A DNA stretch of 64,000 bases, from NCBI GenBank assembly GCA_963821275.1, contig CAWGDF010000008.1:248001-312000 (forward strand), written 5' to 3'. The position numbers and the translations under genes were made by a program. Under the pieces are notes generated by a model, which was not told where the DNA came from, searched no databases, and saw only the letters and a program-made list of their open reading frames with translations. Of this stretch, positions 61,648-64,000 are shown piece by piece; positions within the stretch are counted from its first letter, which is position 1, and each line of letters opens with the position of its first letter. The DNA is from JACVRW01 sp963821275. Lineage in GTDB: Bacteria > Actinomycetota > Thermoleophilia > Solirubrobacterales > Thermoleophilaceae.

Positions 61648-62366
61648 GCGCCCTCGCGTTTCTCTCCCCCGGCCCGGAGGCGCTGGCCCGCAGCCCGATG
61701 GAGCGCGAGGCGCGCGCCGCCGGGGCGCAGGTCGAGCGCCACGGGAACTGGAACCTGACCGTGAGCTTCGGGGACACCGCTGCCGAGCGCGAGCGCTGCC
61801 GCCACGCCGTGGGCTTCGCCGACCGCTCGCACCTGGGCAAGCTCGAGCTCCAGGCCGCCCCGGCCGAACTGGCGGCGATCAGCGACGGCGCGACGCTCGA
61901 GCTCGGGCGCGCCAAGCGGGCGGACGGGGCCTGGTGGTGCCCCTACACCGCGGAGCGCGCGCTCGTGCTGTGCGAGCCGGAGGAGACGGCCCCCCTGCAC
62001 GCGCGGCTCAGCGAGACGGCCGCCGGCGCCGTCGGCCCCGTGAGCGTGATCGACGTGACGGCGGTCTACGCCGCGCTCACCCTGGCCGGGCCTCTCGCCC
62101 GCGAGCTCTTCGCCCGCTTCAGCGCCATCGATCTGCGCGACTCCGCCACGCCGGTCCGCGGCTTCCGCCCCGGATCGGTGGCACGGGTCCCGGGCGCGAT
62201 CCTGCGCGAGGGCGAGGAGCGCTGGCTGATGCTCTTCGGGGCGGCGCTCGGCCGCTACCTGTGGACGGTCACAGACGACGCCGCGAGGCACCTGGGGGGC
62301 GGCCCTGTGGGGAGCGAGGCGCTCGGTCCGGTCGACGAGCCGCTGGAGGCCGCGTCCCGTGCGTGA
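61644..62366 (+). CDS. mgdD: N-methylglutamate dehydrogenase gamma subunit (SoxG-like)
   Basis: The 240-residue protein resembles the SoxG/GcvT-like gamma subunit: a diverged aminomethyltransferase fold with F-A-D-R-S-H-L-G-K-L near 59-68, S-V-I-D-V-T-A-V-Y-A near 135-144 and R-G-F-R-P-G-S-V-A-R-V-P near 172-183. It is structural in sarcosine oxidase. Gene ends overlap both neighbours (4 nt upstream, 8 nt downstream). Confidence 0.85.
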   Translation: MSALAFLSPGPEALARSPMEREARAAGAQVERHGNWNLTVSFGDTAAERERCRHAVGFADRSHLGKLELQAAPAELAAISDGATLELGRAKRADGAWWCPYTAERALVLCEPEETAPLHARLSETAAGAVGPVSVIDVTAVYAALTLAGPLARELFARFSAIDLRDSATPVRGFRPGSVARVPGAILREGEERWLMLFGAALGRYLWTVTDDAARHLGGGPVGSEALGPVDEPLEAASRA

Positions 62367-63576
62367 CCTGTTCCGCACCCGACGCATGTGGCGCGAGCGC
62401 GCCGAGCTGCGCGACTCCTACGACGTCGTGATCATCGGCGGCGGCTCCCACGGGCTCGCCGCCGCCTACTACCTGGCCCGCGATCACGGGATCGAGAACG
62501 TCGCGGTGCTGGAGAAGAGCTACATCGGGTCCGGGGCTGCCGGCCGCAACACCACGATCCTGCGCGCGAACTACAAGACGCCCGAGGGCGCCCGCTTCTA
62601 CGACGCCTCACTCAAGCTCTACGAGGGGCTCGGCGCCGAGCTCGACTTCAACCTCCTGTTCTCCCAGAACGGGCACCTGACCCTGGCCCATTCGGACCGG
62701 GCCATGTTCGTGATGGCCAACCGGGCGGAGGTCAACCGCCTGAACGGGATCGACTCGCGGCTGATCTACCCGGACGAGATCAAGGAGCTGGCCCCGGCCA
62801 TGCAGGTGGACAACCCTGACGCGGTCTATCCCATCATGGGGGCGCTGTACCACCCGCCGGGCGGGATCATCCGCCACGACGCGGTGGTGTGGGGTCTGGC
62901 CCGCGGCGCCGACCGAGGCGGGGCGGAGATCCACCCCTACACCGAGGTCACGGGCATCGAGCGCCAGAACGGCCGGGTGAGCGGCGTCGAGACCAACCGC
63001 GGCCGCATCAAGACGGGCGCGGTGCTCAACTGCACGGCCGGCTGGAGCAGCCAGATCTGCGACATGGCGGGGGTGGAGCTGCCCATCACCACACACATCC
63101 TCCAGGCCTGCGTGACCGAGCCGCTGAAGCCGCTGCTCGACGTGGTCATCGTTTCCTCGCAGATGCACGTCTACATCTCACAGACCGACCGCGGCGAGTT
63201 CCTGATGGGCGCCGAGATCGAGCCCTGGACGACCTACCGGATGCAGGGCACGCTCAACTTCCTGCAGGAGGTCTCACGCCACTCGCTGGAGCTGTTCCCG
63301 CAGCTCGAGCGCGCCCGCATCCTGCGCAGCTGGGCCGGCCTCTGCGACCTGAGCCCCGACTACAGCCCCATCCTCGGCCCCACCTCGGTCGAGGGCTTCC
63401 ACGTGAGCTCCGGCTGGGGGACCTACGGCTTCAAGGCGGCGCCGATCGTGGGCAAGACGCTGGCCGAGCTGGCGGCCAGCGGGCGCACCCCGGAGCTGAT
63501 CGCGCCCTTCGCGCTGGAGCGCTTCTACGAGGACAAGCTGGTCTCCGAGCTCGCCGCCGCGGCGGTGAGTCACTGA
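62359..63576 (+). CDS. mgdA: N-methylglutamate dehydrogenase beta subunit (SoxB-like)
   Basis: The 405-residue flavoprotein is the amine-oxidising subunit: dinucleotide motif I-I-G-G-G-S-H-G-L-A near 30-39, E-K-S-Y-I-G-S-G-A-A-G-R-N near 52-64, and R-H173-D-A-V-V-W, where the His corresponds to the site of covalent FMN attachment in heterotetrameric sarcosine oxidase. The C-terminus has W-A-G-L-C-D and G-W-G-T-Y-G-F-K-A. It oxidises the N-methyl group of N-methylglutamate. GTG start. The order here, delta-alpha-gamma-beta, differs from the usual soxBDAG order. Confidence 0.9.
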   Translation: MRDLFRTRRMWRERAELRDSYDVVIIGGGSHGLAAAYYLARDHGIENVAVLEKSYIGSGAAGRNTTILRANYKTPEGARFYDASLKLYEGLGAELDFNLLFSQNGHLTLAHSDRAMFVMANRAEVNRLNGIDSRLIYPDEIKELAPAMQVDNPDAVYPIMGALYHPPGGIIRHDAVVWGLARGADRGGAEIHPYTEVTGIERQNGRVSGVETNRGRIKTGAVLNCTAGWSSQICDMAGVELPITTHILQACVTEPLKPLLDVVIVSSQMHVYISQTDRGEFLMGAEIEPWTTYRMQGTLNFLQEVSRHSLELFPQLERARILRSWAGLCDLSPDYSPILGPTSVEGFHVSSGWGTYGFKAAPIVGKTLAELAASGRTPELIAPFALERFYEDKLVSELAAAAVSH

Positions 63577-63758
63577 TGCCAATGGACGACAAGCATCAAG
63601 ACGCCACCCGGCCCGAGCCGCTCGAGTACGAGCAGTGCGACGTGCCGGAGGGCATGACCCTGGACGAGTACCGGCGCCGGCGCGCCGGCGACAAGCCGCC
63701 GGAGCGAGTCTGGCTGCGCGGCTGGAGGCGGCACAAGAAGCGAGAGGAGAGCACATGA
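63576..63758 (+). CDS. Small charged protein between mgdA and fhs
   Basis: A 60-residue hydrophilic protein with P-E-G-M-T-L-D-E-Y-R-R-R-R near 24-36 and a basic C-terminal tail (R-G-W-R-R-H-K-K-R). No family is recognised. It overlaps the mgdA stop by one base (TGATG) and fhs by 4 nt, so it is almost certainly expressed with the operon; a second ATG at 63582 is an alternative start. A role as assembly or regulatory factor is speculative. Confidence 0.65.
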   Translation: MPMDDKHQDATRPEPLEYEQCDVPEGMTLDEYRRRRAGDKPPERVWLRGWRRHKKREEST

Positions 63759-64000
63759 AGAGCAGCCTGGAGATCGCGCAGGAGGCCGAGCTCCAGCCGA
63801 TCGAGTCGATCGCCGAGCGCATGGGCCTCGTGCCCGACGAGTTCGAGCCCTACGGGCGGCACAAGGCCAAGGTCTCGCTCGACGCGCTGGACCGGCTCGC
63901 CGACGCCCCCGACGGCAAGCTGGTGTGCGTCTCCGGAGTCACCCCCACCAGGGCGGGTGAGGGCAAGACCACCACGGCGGTGTCCCTCACCCAGGGCCTC
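63755..64000 (+). CDS. fhs: Formate-tetrahydrofolate ligase (5' part, cut by window end)
   Basis: The first 82 residues match the N-terminus of formate-tetrahydrofolate ligase: I-A-Q-E-A-E-L-Q-P-I near 7-16, Y-G-R-H-K-A-K-V near 33-40 and the P-loop-like T-P-T-R-A-G-E-G-K-T-T-T near 63-74. The enzyme interconverts formate + ATP + tetrahydrofolate and 10-formyl-tetrahydrofolate, the logical exit or balance point for C1 units from N-methylglutamate oxidation. The gene continues past the window. Confidence 0.92.
   Translation, partial: MKSSLEIAQEAELQPIESIAERMGLVPDEFEPYGRHKAKVSLDALDRLADAPDGKLVCVSGVTPTRAGEGKTTTAVSLTQGL

Overview
The window is very GC-rich, densely packed bacterial chromosome with no rRNA, tRNA, transposase, integrase or CRISPR array that I can see. 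Several traits point to an actinobacterium, probably class Thermoleophilia (inference, moderate confidence): frequent GTG starts, many genes with no Shine-Dalgarno but a TANNNT box 6-7 nt upstream of the start (leaderless transcription), an InhA-type enoyl-ACP reductase inside a full FAS-II operon, and an ACAD-fold flavin monooxygenase of HsaA type.

Region by region. 0-5 kb: SCP2-like protein, acyl-CoA reductase/SDR fusion, a MerR-type HTH fused to a class III cyclase, tilS. 5-15 kb: nucleoside salvage island with upp, a CYTH-cytidine deaminase fusion, purine nucleoside phosphorylase, adenosine deaminase (CTG start), an unassigned phosphorylase-like protein, and a minus-strand run deoC-ALDH-degenerate ALDH-ICMT. 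15-27 kb: secreted proteins, hpt, ftsH, then miscellaneous enzymes (aldo/keto reductase, PLP decarboxylase, CocE hydrolase, HAD phosphatase, ACAD-like monooxygenase). 27-31 kb: folP-folB-folK and a two-component pair. 32-40 kb: fabD-fabH-fabG-acpP-fabF-accD-SGNH-maoC-fabI, then coaX. 40-54 kb: two frameshifted genes, dus, greA, lysS, clpC, a TPR-LuxR regulator, a BBE-type oxidase and an MFS exporter.

54-64 kb is the most notable region: a complete N-methylglutamate (NMG) route for methylamine use. A divergent glutamine-synthetase-like gene (gmaS) faces an eight-gene run: mgsA, mgsB, mgsC (split glutamate-synthase-like NMG synthase), four sarcosine-oxidase-like subunits (mgdB, mgdC, mgdD, mgdA), a small unknown protein, and the start of formate-tetrahydrofolate ligase, cut by the window end. 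The predicted flow is methylamine + glutamate to gamma-glutamylmethylamide, to N-methylglutamate, to glutamate + methylene-tetrahydrofolate, with the C1 unit entering tetrahydrofolate metabolism. The shared 185-bp control region carries two perfect inverted repeats.

Six genes are interrupted by single-base frameshifts (one of them twice), including the normally essential fabH. Most look like base-calling or assembly errors rather than true pseudogenes. Three copies of a short hairpin repeat lie between genes at 29.1, 46.7 and 51.3 kb.
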